Shown: in pieces, positions 1 to 6,158 of the stretch
Numbering within the stretch: the stretch's first letter is position 1
Layout of the letters: every line of letters starts with the position of its first letter
Assembly: GCA_023428425.1 (NCBI GenBank)
Contig: JAEYYP010000004.1
Coordinates: forward strand, 1 to 11,580
From: Pseudomonadota bacterium
GTDB lineage: Bacteria > Pseudomonadota > Alphaproteobacteria > Rhizobiales > Devosiaceae
Direction: 5' to 3'
Length of the DNA: 11,580 nucleotides
The notes under the pieces: model-generated
Seen by the model: the letters and a program-made list of their open reading frames with translations, nothing else
The model's database searches: none
What the model was told of the DNA's origin: nothing
Position numbers and translations under genes: made by a program

Positions 1-2
1 AC

Positions 3-464
3 TGGCAGACCATTTCGCACTCGATCCAGCGCCTGCGCGAGCTCGAGGCCCAGGAAGCCGATGGCGGCCACGGCCTCACCAAGAAGGAGCTGCTGCTCCT
101 CTCGCGTGAGAAGGAGCGCCTGGAGCGTGACCTTGGCGGCATCAAGGACATGGGCAACCTGCCCAACCTGCTGTTCGTCATCGACACCAACAAGGAAGCG
201 AACGCCATCAAGGAAGCCAAGCGCCTTGGCATCCCGGTGATCGCCATCGTCGACTCGAACTCCGATCCCGACACCGTCGACTACCCGATCCCGGGCAACG
301 ATGACGCCGCCCGCGCCCTCGAGCTCTACGCTTCGCTGGTTTCGCGCGCCGCCATCGACGGCATCGGCCGTTCGGCTGCCGGCTGCGGCAGCGACCTCGG
401 AGCAGCCGTCGACGCTCCGGAAGAGCCCGCACTCGCCGCTGCCGACGAGGCCGCCGCGAACTGA
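3..464 (+). CDS. rpsB: 30S ribosomal protein S2, 3' part
   Basis: This is the C-terminal part (about 153 residues) of ribosomal protein S2, a structural protein of the small subunit that docks near S1. The reading frame is open from the first base of the window, so the true start lies upstream. Visible S2 hallmarks are an N-terminal WQTISHSIQRLRELE segment, KDMGNLPNLLFVIDTNKE, EANAIKEAKRLGIPVIAIVDSN and DTVDYPIPGNDDAARA. These form the Rossmann-like core around the conserved nucleotide-pocket-like fold of the family. After the core comes an Ala/Glu-rich tail with an EEPAL motif, which is common in S2 of Hyphomicrobiales. The gene is followed by hairpins and then by tsf, the usual rpsB-tsf order. 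Identity is certain; only completeness is limited by the window edge. Confidence 0.97.
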   Translation, partial: WQTISHSIQRLRELEAQEADGGHGLTKKELLLLSREKERLERDLGGIKDMGNLPNLLFVIDTNKEANAIKEAKRLGIPVIAIVDSNSDPDTVDYPIPGNDDAARALELYASLVSRAAIDGIGRSAAGCGSDLGAAVDAPEEPALAAADEAAAN

Positions 465-471
465 GACCGGA

Positions 472-512
472 GGGAGCGAAATGCTGCTGTCACAATAGCA
501 GCGTTCGCTCCC
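472..512 (+). terminator. Imperfect hairpin downstream of rpsB
   Basis: An imperfect inverted repeat begins 7 nt after the rpsB stop. Arm GGGAGCGAA (472-480) pairs with TTCGCTCCC (504-512), and inner arm GCTGCT (483-488) pairs with AGCAGC (497-502). A small asymmetric internal loop separates the two stems and the terminal loop is 8 nt. No T-tract follows, so it may be an RNA-stabilising or processing hairpin rather than a terminator. Confidence 0.45.
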
Positions 513-520
513 GTCCCTGA

Positions 521-553
521 TGCCCGGCCTTGACGGCCGGGTCTTCATTTCCC
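521..553 (+). terminator. Rho-independent terminator or attenuator between rpsB and tsf
   Basis: CCCGGCC (523-529) and GGCCGGG (535-541) form a 7-bp all-GC stem with a TTGAC loop, followed by the pyrimidine-rich run TCTTCATTTCC. This is a typical intrinsic terminator shape. Its place between the ribosomal protein gene and tsf suggests partial termination, with read-through or a separate promoter supplying tsf. The tail is not a clean T run, so efficiency is uncertain. Confidence 0.7.
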
Positions 554-598
554 CGAACCCGTGGAGCCGCCTTCCGGCTTCCTCCACGAGAAAGCGAT

Positions 599-1549
599 AT
601 GGACATGACCGTTACTGCTCAGCAGGTAAAAGAACTCCGCGAGATGACCGGCGTGGGGATGATGGACTGCAAGAAGGCCCTGGCCGAGACCAATGGCGAC
701 ATGGAAGCCGCCATTGACTGGCTGCGCACCCGTGGCCTCGCCAAGGCCGCCAAGAAGGCCGGCCGCGTTGCCGCCGAGGGCCTCGTCGGCGTCTCGATCG
801 AAGGCACCCGCGGTGCCATCGTCGAGGTGAACTCCGAGACCGACTTCGTGGCGCGCAACGAGCAGTTCCAGTCCATCGTCGAGAACATCGCCAAGCTCGC
901 CCACGACGCCGATGGCGACGTGAACAAGCTCGCCGAAATGCCGTACCCCGGCACCGGCCGTTCGGCTTCGGCCGAGTTGACCGATGCGATCGCCAAGATC
1001 GGCGAGAACATGAACCTGCGTCGCACCGCCACGATCGTCGTGTCGGACGGCGTGATCGGCTCGTATGTGCATAACGCGGTGAAGCCGGGCCTCGGCAAGC
1101 TGGGCGTGATCGTCGGCCTCGAGTCGACCGGCGACAAGGCTGTGCTGCTAGCCCTCGGCAAGCAGATCGCCATGCACATCACCAACACCAACCCGCTGTC
1201 CGTGTCGCCCGACGACATCGACCCCGAGGTGGTGGAGCGTGAGCGCGCCATCTTCGCCGAGCAGGCCCGCGAGTCCGGCAAGCCGGAAGCCGTCATCGAG
1301 AAGATGATCGAAGGCCGCGTCCGCAAGTTCTACGAGGAAGTCACCCTGCTCGCGCAGACCTTCGTCATCGACGGCGAAACCAAGATCGCCGACGTGATCA
1401 AGAATGCCGAGAAGGACGCTGGTGCTCCGATCAAGCTGACCAAGTTCGTGCGCTACGCGCTCGGAGAGGGCATCGAGAAGGAAGTCACCGACTTCGCCGC
1501 CGAAGTCGCGGCGACTTCGGGCGTGCCGCAGGCGCCGGCCAATACCTGA
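599..1549 (+). CDS. tsf: Elongation factor Ts (EF-Ts)
   Basis: EF-Ts is the cytoplasmic nucleotide exchange factor that recharges EF-Tu from GDP to GTP form. The N-terminal UBA-like module is visible as TAQQVKELREMTGVGMMDCKKAL, with the family's LRE.TG.GMMDCKKAL pattern. It is followed by the core motif SETDFVARNEQF, whose Asp-Phe pair contacts EF-Tu in known structures. The C-terminal part has the dimerisation domain with KFYEEVTLLAQTFVID and FVRYALGEGIEK. Two in-frame ATGs are close together, at 599 and 605. I chose 599 because GAG at 588-590 is spaced 8 nt from it, but 605 (MTVTAQQV) fits family N-termini equally well; the protein is 316 or 314 residues. A longer in-frame ATG at 530 lies inside the upstream terminator stem and is not credible. 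Confidence 0.97.
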   Translation: MDMTVTAQQVKELREMTGVGMMDCKKALAETNGDMEAAIDWLRTRGLAKAAKKAGRVAAEGLVGVSIEGTRGAIVEVNSETDFVARNEQFQSIVENIAKLAHDADGDVNKLAEMPYPGTGRSASAELTDAIAKIGENMNLRRTATIVVSDGVIGSYVHNAVKPGLGKLGVIVGLESTGDKAVLLALGKQIAMHITNTNPLSVSPDDIDPEVVERERAIFAEQARESGKPEAVIEKMIEGRVRKFYEEVTLLAQTFVIDGETKIADVIKNAEKDAGAPIKLTKFVRYALGEGIEKEVTDFAAEVAATSGVPQAPANT

Positions 1550-1559
1550 TCCGAACTAT

Positions 1560-1590
1560 TTCGAGCGGGCTGCTTCCAAGCCCGCTCGAA
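1560..1590 (+). terminator. 12-bp perfect hairpin after tsf
   Basis: TTCGAGCGGGCT (1560-1571) and AGCCCGCTCGAA (1579-1590) form a perfect 12-bp stem with a 7-nt loop, starting 11 nt after the tsf stop. The following bases (TATGCAATAA) lack a T-tract, so this is either a weak terminator or a 3'-end stabilising hairpin. It marks the boundary between tsf and pyrH. Confidence 0.6.
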
Positions 1591-1664
1591 TATGCAATAA
1601 CCGCCGACGGCCCGCGCCGGAGTCGCGCAGGGCGTCGGCGCAATCACTTCCGGGGAACTGACAA

Positions 1665-2378
1665 ATGGCCAAGTCCGCCTACAAACGGATATTGCTCAAA
1701 GTCTCCGGCGAAGTGCTTGCCGGAGATCAGTCCTTCGGCATCGAGCCGAAGTTCCTTCACCAGGTCGCCGACCAGATCGCCGAGGTAGCCCGCACCGGGG
1801 TCCAGGTCGCCATCGTCATCGGCGCCGGCAACATTTTCCGTGGCATGGCCGTGGCCGCCAAGGGTGGCGACCGCGTCACCTCCGACCTCATGGGCAAGCT
1901 CGGCACCGTCATCAATTCCCTCGCCCTCGGCGACGCCATCGAGCAGAAGGGCCTCAAGGTGAAAGTCTACTCCAACGTCCCGATGGAGACGGTGGCCGAT
2001 ACGTTCACTGCCCGCGACGCCATCCGCGCCCTCGCTGAAGGCAACGTCGTCGTGTGCGCCGGTGGTACCGGCAGCCCGTTCTTCACCACTGACACCGCGG
2101 CAGCGCTCAAGGCCATCGAGCTGCGCTGCGACGTCCTGCTCAAGGGCACCAAGGTCGATGGGGTCTACTCTGCCCACCCCAAGAAAGACCCGAGCGCCAG
2201 CCGCTACGACGCCATTTCACATGCAGAGGTGATCGCCCGCGACCTGCGGGTGATGGACACGGCCGCCTTCGCGCTTGCCCGCGACAACGCCTTGCCCATA
2301 ATTGTCTATGCTCTCGATGACCCGACGGGTCTCACCGGCGTGCTCGAGGGCAGGGCCAAAAGTACACGCGTCGGCTAA
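1665..2378 (+). CDS. pyrH: Uridylate kinase (UMP kinase)
   Basis: PyrH phosphorylates UMP to UDP with ATP in pyrimidine nucleotide synthesis. It is the bacterial hexameric enzyme of the amino-acid-kinase fold. In order the protein shows KRILLKVSGEVL (residues 7-18, phosphate-binding Lys and SGE), GAGNIFRG (53-60), DRVTSDLMG (69-77), AGGTGSPFFTTDTAAALKA and LLKGTKVDGVYSAHPKKDP. It ends with a C-terminal VMDTAAFALARDN segment. At 237 residues the length is normal. The start is supported by GGGGA at 1652-1656, 8 nt upstream of ATG. Some usually conserved positions differ: GAGN instead of GGGN, KLGTVINS instead of the commoner MLATVMN, and GTGSP instead of GTGNP. The frame and context leave no doubt about identity. 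It lies 27 nt upstream of frr. Confidence 0.97.
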   Translation: MAKSAYKRILLKVSGEVLAGDQSFGIEPKFLHQVADQIAEVARTGVQVAIVIGAGNIFRGMAVAAKGGDRVTSDLMGKLGTVINSLALGDAIEQKGLKVKVYSNVPMETVADTFTARDAIRALAEGNVVVCAGGTGSPFFTTDTAAALKAIELRCDVLLKGTKVDGVYSAHPKKDPSASRYDAISHAEVIARDLRVMDTAAFALARDNALPIIVYALDDPTGLTGVLEGRAKSTRVG

Positions 2379-2405
2379 GACGCCATCAATACTGGAGTTT
2401 CGACC

Positions 2406-2972
2406 ATGGCTCAGCCTCAGGCTTTCTCGCTCGACGAGCTCAAGACCCGGATGCAGAAGTCCATCGCTTCGCTGAAGGACGAACTCGCCGGCCTCCGTAC
2501 CGGCCGCGCCAGCCCCAGCCTGCTCGAACCGGTCACAGTTGACGCCTATGGCAGCCGCATGCCGCTCAACCAGGTGGCCACCGTCACCGTGCCCGAGGCG
2601 CGCATGCTGAGCGTGCAGGTGTGGGATCGTGGTCTCGCCAGCGCCGTCGAGAAGGCGATTCGCAATTCCGGTCTCGGCCTGAACCCGGCAGGGGAGGGGG
2701 CGGTTATCCGTGTGCCGCTACCCGAGCTCAACGAAGAGCGCCGCCGCGAACTCACCAAGGTTGCGCACAATTATGCCGAGCAGGCCCGTGTTGCCGTTCG
2801 CCATATCCGCCGCGACGGCATGGACCTGCTGAAGAAGCTGGAGAAGGACGGCAACCTCGCCCAGGACGAGAGCCGCAAGTTCGCCGATCAGGTTCAGGCG
2901 GCAACCGACAGCGCGGTCGGCGAGATCGACAACGTGGTCGCCGTCAAGGAACAGGAAATCATGCAGGTCTAG
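2406..2972 (+). CDS. frr: Ribosome recycling factor
   Basis: RRF works with EF-G to split the post-termination ribosome. The 188-residue protein has the expected two-part plan. The long three-helix bundle is visible as ELAGLRTGRASPSLLEPV near the N-terminus and as the C-terminal half from RRRELTKVAHNYAEQARVAV to the end. Domain II lies between them, containing VDAYGSRMPLNQVATVTVPE and VIRVPLPELNEERR. The RTGRASP motif and RRDGMDLLKKLEKDG are family hallmarks. TGGAG at 2393-2397 sits 8 nt before the ATG. Neighbours pyrH (27 nt upstream) and uppS (34 nt downstream) give the classic pyrH-frr-uppS order and suggest co-transcription. No irregularities seen. Confidence 0.98.
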   Translation: MAQPQAFSLDELKTRMQKSIASLKDELAGLRTGRASPSLLEPVTVDAYGSRMPLNQVATVTVPEARMLSVQVWDRGLASAVEKAIRNSGLGLNPAGEGAVIRVPLPELNEERRRELTKVAHNYAEQARVAVRHIRRDGMDLLKKLEKDGNLAQDESRKFADQVQAATDSAVGEIDNVVAVKEQEIMQV

Positions 2973-3006
2973 TCTGGCCCGCAAACACCGCCCGGGAGGG
3001 CAGCCC

Positions 3007-3768
3007 ATGTCCCTGGACACCGTCATCGCCGCGCAGGCCGGGGAAAAGCCCGGCCTCAAGATACCGGCGCATGTCGCGGTGATCATGGACGGCAATGGGC
3101 GCTGGGCCACCGCCCGCGGCAAATTGCGGACCGAAGGGCACGTGGAAGGCGTGAAGGCGCTGCGCCGCCTGGTCGACCTCTCCATCCGCTACGGCGTCAA
3201 GCACCTCACGGTGTTCAGCTTCTCTTCCGAGAACTGGCGCCGGCCGCCGGACGAGGTGAAGTTCATCTTCACCCTTCTGCATCGCTTCGTCGCCTCCGAT
3301 CTCGCGACGCTGATCCAGAACAATGTGCGCGTGAAGATCATCGGCTCGCGTCACGAGCTCGACGATGGCCTCAATCGCCTCATCGACGACACCCAGCGAA
3401 AAACCGCGAACAATACCGGGCTCGAGCTGATCGTCGCCTTCAACTACGGCGGCAAGGCCGAGATCGTCGAGGCTGCCCGCCGCGTCGCCGCGCATGTGGC
3501 CGCCGGCAAGCTGAAGCCCGAGGACATTACCGAGCAGACGGTAGAGCGCGAGCTCTACACCCATGGTATTCCCGATCCGGACCTCATCATCCGGACCTCG
3601 GGCGAGCAGCGCACCTCCAATTTTCTCATTTGGCAGGGTGCCTATTCGGAACTCGTGTTCATCGAGGAGAACTGGCCCGATTTCAGCGAGGAGACGTTCC
3701 TCCGGGCGCTCGAGGAGTATTCCGGCCGCAAGCGACGCTTCGGCGGTATTGACACGAGGGGCAAGTGA
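3007..3768 (+). CDS. uppS: Isoprenyl transferase (undecaprenyl diphosphate synthase)
   Basis: This cis-prenyltransferase adds isopentenyl units to farnesyl diphosphate to make undecaprenyl diphosphate, the lipid carrier for peptidoglycan and O-antigen. HVAVIMDGNGRWA carries the catalytic Asp (D28) and the diphosphate-binding GNGR loop. GHVEGVKALRR, FSFSSENWRRP, and the C-terminal IRTSGEQRTSNFLIWQGAYSEL (residues about 196-217) complete the family signature. The 253-residue length is normal. A strong Shine-Dalgarno GGGAGGG at 2994-3000 lies 6 nt before the ATG. The stop overlaps the GTG start of cdsA by 4 nt (GTGA), so the two are translationally coupled. The product length (C55) is inferred from the family and context, not visible in sequence. 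Confidence 0.97.
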   Translation: MSLDTVIAAQAGEKPGLKIPAHVAVIMDGNGRWATARGKLRTEGHVEGVKALRRLVDLSIRYGVKHLTVFSFSSENWRRPPDEVKFIFTLLHRFVASDLATLIQNNVRVKIIGSRHELDDGLNRLIDDTQRKTANNTGLELIVAFNYGGKAEIVEAARRVAAHVAAGKLKPEDITEQTVERELYTHGIPDPDLIIRTSGEQRTSNFLIWQGAYSELVFIEENWPDFSEETFLRALEEYSGRKRRFGGIDTRGK

Positions 3769-4652
3769 GCGACGGAGAGGCCCCGCGCCCCGAGTTCAAC
3801 CCCTTGGCGCGTCGGTCGTGGACCGATCTCGGGCCCCGGCTCGTCTCGGCCGCCGTGCTGCTCGCCATAGCGATCGTCAGTCTTTACATCGGCTCGTACC
3901 TGTTCGCTGCCGTGGTCGGTGCCGTTTTTGCCGGTTGCTACCGCGAGTGGGAACGCATGGTGACGCTGCGTCCCATCAGCGTGCTCGGTGGCTCGTTGAT
4001 CGCGCTGCTGGCGCTCTGTGCCCTGGTATTCCCGTGGATGGGCGTCACTGCTAGTGCGTTTCTCGTCGCGATCGCAGCAATCGTCGCGGGGTTCGGCACT
4101 CCTGGCGCCAGGCTATGGCGGATCGGCGGGGTGGTCTTCTACGGTGCCGTGATCATCGTCACTATGGCGATGCGCGGCCCCTCCAGCTGGCTGGAGTGGG
4201 GCAGCTTCGACATCGGCTTCTGGGCCGGAGTGTTCCTCGGTGTCGTCATCTTCGCCACCGATACCGGAGCCTATTTCATGGGACGGCAGATCGGTGGCGA
4301 GAAGCTCGCGCCCGATATCTCGCCGGGGAAAACCTGGTCGGGGGCAATCGGCGGCTTCGCCATCGGCACCCTCGCCGGGCTGGTCCTGTGGCTGATCGTC
4401 GTGCCCGCGTCGCCGTGGTGGATCGGGCTTGCCCTGGCCGCCAGCATGAGCATCCTGGGGCAGGTGGGTGATCTCACCGAGAGCTTCATCAAGCGCCGCT
4501 TCCGGGTCAAGGATTCTGGCGACATTATCCCCGGGCACGGGGGTCTGATGGACCGACTGGACAGCCTCACCTTCGGCGTCATCTTGCTGTTCGCGGTGGG
4601 CAACCTGCAAGCAGGGTTCGACGCGGTCGCGGCCGGTTTTATGCTTTGGTGA
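3765..4652 (+). CDS. cdsA: Phosphatidate cytidylyltransferase (CDP-diglyceride synthase)
   Basis: CdsA condenses CTP and phosphatidic acid into CDP-diacylglycerol, the precursor of all bacterial phospholipids, in the inner membrane. The 295-residue protein is strongly hydrophobic, with about eight likely membrane segments (for example residues 26-42, 44-59, 72-90 and 95-111). The C-terminal signature starts at S240: SFIKRRFRVKDSG followed by PGHGGLMDRLDS. This matches the CDS family pattern S-x2-KR-x4-KD-x-G-x4-PGHGG-x2-DR-x-D, which binds metal and CTP. The GTG start at 3765 overlaps the uppS stop and has GAGGGG at 3756-3761. No dxr gene follows; the next gene is rseP after 88 nt. Confidence 0.97.
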   Translation: MSDGEAPRPEFNPLARRSWTDLGPRLVSAAVLLAIAIVSLYIGSYLFAAVVGAVFAGCYREWERMVTLRPISVLGGSLIALLALCALVFPWMGVTASAFLVAIAAIVAGFGTPGARLWRIGGVVFYGAVIIVTMAMRGPSSWLEWGSFDIGFWAGVFLGVVIFATDTGAYFMGRQIGGEKLAPDISPGKTWSGAIGGFAIGTLAGLVLWLIVVPASPWWIGLALAASMSILGQVGDLTESFIKRRFRVKDSGDIIPGHGGLMDRLDSLTFGVILLFAVGNLQAGFDAVAAGFMLW

Positions 4653-4740
4653 GCTTGCTGGCCCGCCTCCCGATCGCAATCTTAACGCAATCCACGCCTA
4701 ATTCCCTCGCCCTGGGCCGGCCGAAAGCGATGTCGACGAG

Positions 4741-5877
4741 ATGGACTCAATCCTAGCGTTTCCCATGGCAGTGCTGCCGTTCCTGGTGGTGCTGACCATC
4801 ATCGTGTTCGTGCACGAAATGGGGCACTATCTCGTGGCCCGCTGGAACGGCATCGCCATCCAGACCTTCTCGGTTGGTTTCGGCCCCGAACTTCTCGGTT
4901 TCACCGACAAGAAGGGCACCCGCTGGCGCGTCGCCGCCATCCCCTTGGGTGGCTATGTCCGCTTCGTGGGCGACATGAACCCCGCGAGTCAGCCGGACGA
5001 AGAGTTCATCAAGCGCGCCGGTCCCGAGCTCAGCTCCCAGCTTTTCGTCAACAAGAACGTCTGGCAGCGCATTGCCGTCGTCGCAGCCGGCCCCGCTGCC
5101 AACGTGTTGTTCACGCTACTGATTCTCTATGCGTTGCTCCTCGGCTACGGTCGCTACATGGCGCCCGCCGTGCTGCAGACGATCACGCCCGATTCAGCTG
5201 CGGCCGAAGCTGGACTGCAACCGGGAGATCGCATCCTGGCGATCGACGGATTCGCCGTGCGCAGCTTCGATGACTTGCAGCGCCTCGTCGCCACCGCCCC
5301 GCAGCGCACCATTACCATCCGTCTCGAGCGGGCAGGGGAGGCGGAAACCGTGCAGGCGACGCCCCGCATCGGCGAGACTCGCGACAGGTTCGGTGGCGTG
5401 CATCGCATCGGCATTCTTGGCCTGCAGAACACGTTCGAGCCGTCGGACTACGTGCTCTACAAGCCGAACCCGATCGAAGCGGTCGGCATGACCTTCGAGG
5501 AAGTGCGGTTCATCATCGATCGCACGGCCGCGTTTCTCGGCGATTTCTTCGTCGGTCGCGGTGACGTCCAGCAGCTGGGCGGGCCGATCAAGATGGCGAC
5601 TGTGAGCCAGCAGGTGGCGACTCTCGGGATCGTGCCACTGCTCAGCCTGATCGCCATGCTGTCGCTCAATATCGGGCTGGTGAACCTGCTGCCGATTCCT
5701 GTGCTGGATGGCGGTCACCTGGTCTATTACCTGATCGAGGCGATCCGCGGAAAGCCGCTGACCCAGCGCGTGCAGGAGATCGGGTTCCGTTTCGGCCTGG
5801 CGGTCGTGCTGACCCTGATGGTCTTCACCTTCACCATCGACGTCCCCGACCTCCTGCGCCGGATCGCCGGCTCCTGA
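4741..5877 (+). CDS. rseP: Site-2 intramembrane metalloprotease RseP
   Basis: RseP is an inner-membrane zinc protease. In characterised bacteria it cleaves anti-sigma factors after a first site-1 cut, and it also clears remnant signal peptides. The first membrane helix contains the zinc motif H25-E26-M-G-H29 (FVHEMGHYLVARW). A single PDZ domain lies about residues 140-205 (TPDSAAAEAGLQPGDRILAIDG). The third zinc ligand region is NLLPIPVLDGGH (315-326, D323) in the penultimate helix region. A last helix near residues 350-370 follows. E. coli RseP has two PDZ domains and is longer; one PDZ with 378 residues is common in alphaproteobacteria. ATG 4741 is the only usable start, because a TAA at 4699-4701 lies in frame upstream with no other start codon between. 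The ribosome site is weak (GACGAG adjoining the ATG). Confidence 0.96.
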   Translation: MDSILAFPMAVLPFLVVLTIIVFVHEMGHYLVARWNGIAIQTFSVGFGPELLGFTDKKGTRWRVAAIPLGGYVRFVGDMNPASQPDEEFIKRAGPELSSQLFVNKNVWQRIAVVAAGPAANVLFTLLILYALLLGYGRYMAPAVLQTITPDSAAAEAGLQPGDRILAIDGFAVRSFDDLQRLVATAPQRTITIRLERAGEAETVQATPRIGETRDRFGGVHRIGILGLQNTFEPSDYVLYKPNPIEAVGMTFEEVRFIIDRTAAFLGDFFVGRGDVQQLGGPIKMATVSQQVATLGIVPLLSLIAMLSLNIGLVNLLPIPVLDGGHLVYYLIEAIRGKPLTQRVQEIGFRFGLAVVLTLMVFTFTIDVPDLLRRIAGS

Positions 5878-5920
5878 GCTGTCGCCCCGCCTGGCCCGGA
5901 CCGGGATTTCGCTGGGCGCC

Positions 5921-5940
5921 GGGTCAGGGACCCATATTTC
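5921..5940 (+). terminator. Possible weak terminator after rseP
   Basis: GGGTC (5921-5925) and GACCC (5929-5933) form a 5-bp stem with an AGG triloop, followed by ATATTTC. The stem is short and the T content low. It is the only hairpin with a T-containing tail in the rseP-bamA gap, so it is recorded as a weak candidate. Confidence 0.25.
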
Positions 5941-5984
5941 GGCCGTTTGTGGCAGCCGGGGTCATTTGGCGTTAACCCTTGGAT

Positions 5985-5994
5985 AACCTAGGTT
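5985..5994. promoter_or_regulatory. 10-bp palindrome in the bamA upstream region
   Basis: AACCTAGGTT is a perfect 10-bp palindrome directly followed by TTTG. It lies 122 nt before the 6116 bamA start, in the only sizeable intergenic region of the window. It could be a dimeric regulator site. No known operator is recognised and a chance occurrence is possible. Confidence 0.2.
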
Positions 5995-6011
5995 TTTGAG
6001 GTGTTGCAGGA

Positions 6012-6158
6012 ATGCACGGCACCCAATCATTCGCTAACCGCGCGGCGGTCAACGGCTTGTCCGTGGTTAAAAATCCAGTAAAAGCTGTAGCTGGAGTGAG
6101 CTGGGAGCGCTGTGCATGGCGATTCTCGGCAGGTCGTACGAGGCAACAAGAACCATGA
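6012..6158 (+). CDS. Candidate 48-codon leader frame upstream of bamA
   Basis: This is a short open frame starting with ATG at 6012 and ending with TGA at 6156-6158, with product beginning MHGTQSFANRAAVNGLSVV. GAGGTG at 5998-6003 is spaced 8 nt from its ATG, a good Shine-Dalgarno match. Its stop overlaps the internal bamA ATG at 6155 as ATGA, the arrangement typical of translational coupling. It overlaps the longer bamA start (6116) in a different frame. I recognise no homologue, and the peptide has no obvious signal or repeated codons. It may be a chance frame; the candidate promoter at 6057-6084 would place the transcript start inside it and exclude it. Confidence 0.2.
   Translation: MHGTQSFANRAAVNGLSVVKNPVKAVAGVSWERCAWRFSAGRTRQQEP
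6057..6084 (+). promoter_or_regulatory. Candidate promoter for bamA
   Basis: TTGTCC (6057-6062), a 16-nt spacer and TAAAAG (6079-6084) resemble a housekeeping sigma promoter. Transcription would begin near 6091, leaving about 25 nt of leader that still contains the GGGAG at 6103-6107. The match is partial in both boxes. It is the best pair I could find in 5878-6115, and is offered as a weak call. Confidence 0.3.

Noticed and set aside
530..598. Upstream extension of tsf to an ATG at 530
   Set aside because: The start lies within the terminator stem (523-541), has no ribosome site, and the added residues do not resemble EF-Ts.
4715..4722. GGCCGGCC palindrome before rseP
   Set aside because: An all-GC 8-mer palindrome is expected by chance in DNA of this composition, and there is no supporting structure around it.
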